A DNA stretch of 21,604 bases. Source: a virus. Of the stretch, positions 21,192 to 21,604 are shown piece after piece (within the stretch, counting starts at the first letter, position 1; the number at the start of each line of letters is the position of its first letter). A program made the position numbers and the translations under genes. The DNA is taken from positions 1 to 21,604 of IMG/VR virus record IMGVR_UViG_3300030382_002122. One strand, written 5' to 3'. Under the pieces are notes generated by a model that saw only the letters and a program-made list of their open reading frames with translations, made no database searches and had not been told where the DNA came from.

Positions 21192-21604
21192 TGTTTAATT
21201 CTTTTAAGGTTTTATTAATTGATTTCTGTAAATCTTCCAATGATAATTTAAGCATCACCCTATTTTCAAATTGGTCATAATTAAAATCTCTTATCTCTGA
21301 TTTATGATTTATAAGTGATACTATCTCATTCTTCATTTCATTTGCCCGTTGTGAAAGTTTATTAAGGTAATCATCAAACTGAATAACCATTTGTCTCTGC
21401 TCATAATTAACTTTCTTCTTTGTAGGTGGTTCTGATTCTTCAATAACAGCACGTTTAACAAACTCATGTGAATAATTATCACCCTCTGCAATACGGTTAG
21501 CCACTCTACGCTGTTGTCCTGTGGTTAGGTCTTTGCCTTTTAATGCTGATGTGAATGCTGTGGCCGCCGTTGCTGTTGGTATTGTTTCAACTGCTTTTTT
21601 ATCA
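21184..21604 (-). CDS. Coiled-coil protein of unknown function (5' end beyond the right edge)
   Basis: A GTG at 21504 could serve as start, but the same frame stays open to the window edge and encodes an Ala/Thr-rich stretch with TATAATAFTSALKGKDLTTG, so the real start lies outside. At least 139 residues are visible. The C-terminal half is charged and helical (QMVIQFDDYLNKLSQRANEM, then LSLEDLQKSINKTLKELNNE), probably coiled coil. The Ala/Thr region followed by KGKDLTTGQQRRVANRI could be a small DNA-binding part. No known family. It overlaps the 137-aa gene by eight bases, so both are co-translated. Confidence 0.6.
   Translation of the reverse strand, partial: DKKAVETIPTATAATAFTSALKGKDLTTGQQRRVANRIAEGDNYSHEFVKRAVIEESEPPTKKKVNYEQRQMVIQFDDYLNKLSQRANEMKNEIVSLINHKSEIRDFNYDQFENRVMLKLSLEDLQKSINKTLKELNNE

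Noticed and set aside
1-21604. CRISPR arrays, insertion sequences, attachment sites, integrase
   Set aside because: No regularly spaced repeats, transposase motifs or tyrosine/serine recombinase motifs were seen in the translated frames or gaps.

Overview
The window is part of a tailed double-stranded DNA phage or prophage, most likely of a Bacteroidota (Bacteroidetes/Flavobacteria-like) host. The DNA is AT-rich. Start codons are mostly preceded by A/T-rich sequence rather than Shine-Dalgarno sites, and two intergenic gaps carry the Bacteroidota -7 promoter box TAnnTTTG. Several proteins belong to families common in Bacteroidota phages (DUF4373/Lin1244-type replication protein, XkdF-like protease, capsid protein with an N-terminal scaffold-like region). 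Every supported gene is on the minus strand, so transcription runs from right to left. Most neighbours overlap by 4-17 nt, so the block reads as long translationally coupled operons. I see no integrase, lysis gene, portal, tRNA or CRISPR array.

Right part (21604 to about 14400), early and replication genes: two unassigned proteins (the first cut by the window edge); a roughly 83-nt candidate small RNA with its own promoter box and terminator; an SF2/SNF2-like helicase; a beta-class amino-methyltransferase; a MazG-like pyrophosphohydrolase; a DUF4373-type replication protein; three unassigned proteins; an intact short cytosine-C5 methyltransferase; a broken second copy of it; two previously hidden small ORFs; and an HNH nuclease.

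Middle (14400 to 11434), regulation and recombination: an ECF-like sigma factor behind a promoter that predicts a leaderless mRNA, a ribbon-helix-helix-like protein, three small unknown genes, a DEDDy 3'-5' exonuclease with a C-terminal zinc ribbon, and a NinB-like recombination protein.

Left part (11428 to 1), packaging and virion: small and large terminase, a tail-completion candidate, an HK97 gp10-like protein, two large beta-rich tail proteins, a tail assembly chaperone with a clear programmed -1 frameshift (T9 slippery run) giving a G/GT-like fusion, a hidden 46-aa gene, the tape measure, the XkdF-like prohead protease, a hidden 55-aa gene, a strong terminator, and a major capsid protein that runs off the left edge. 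Tail genes come before head genes, which is not the usual order. The tape measure, gp10-like and chaperone genes without any sheath suggest a siphovirus-like tail (inference).

The points most worth a second look are the small RNA or attenuator upstream of the helicase/methyltransferase operon, the frameshifted tail chaperone, the twin C5-methyltransferase locus (one intact, one broken by a net 28-nt loss, both bordered by identical 22-nt repeats), the promoter arrangement around the phage sigma factor, and the terminator plus repeat cluster that isolates the capsid gene.
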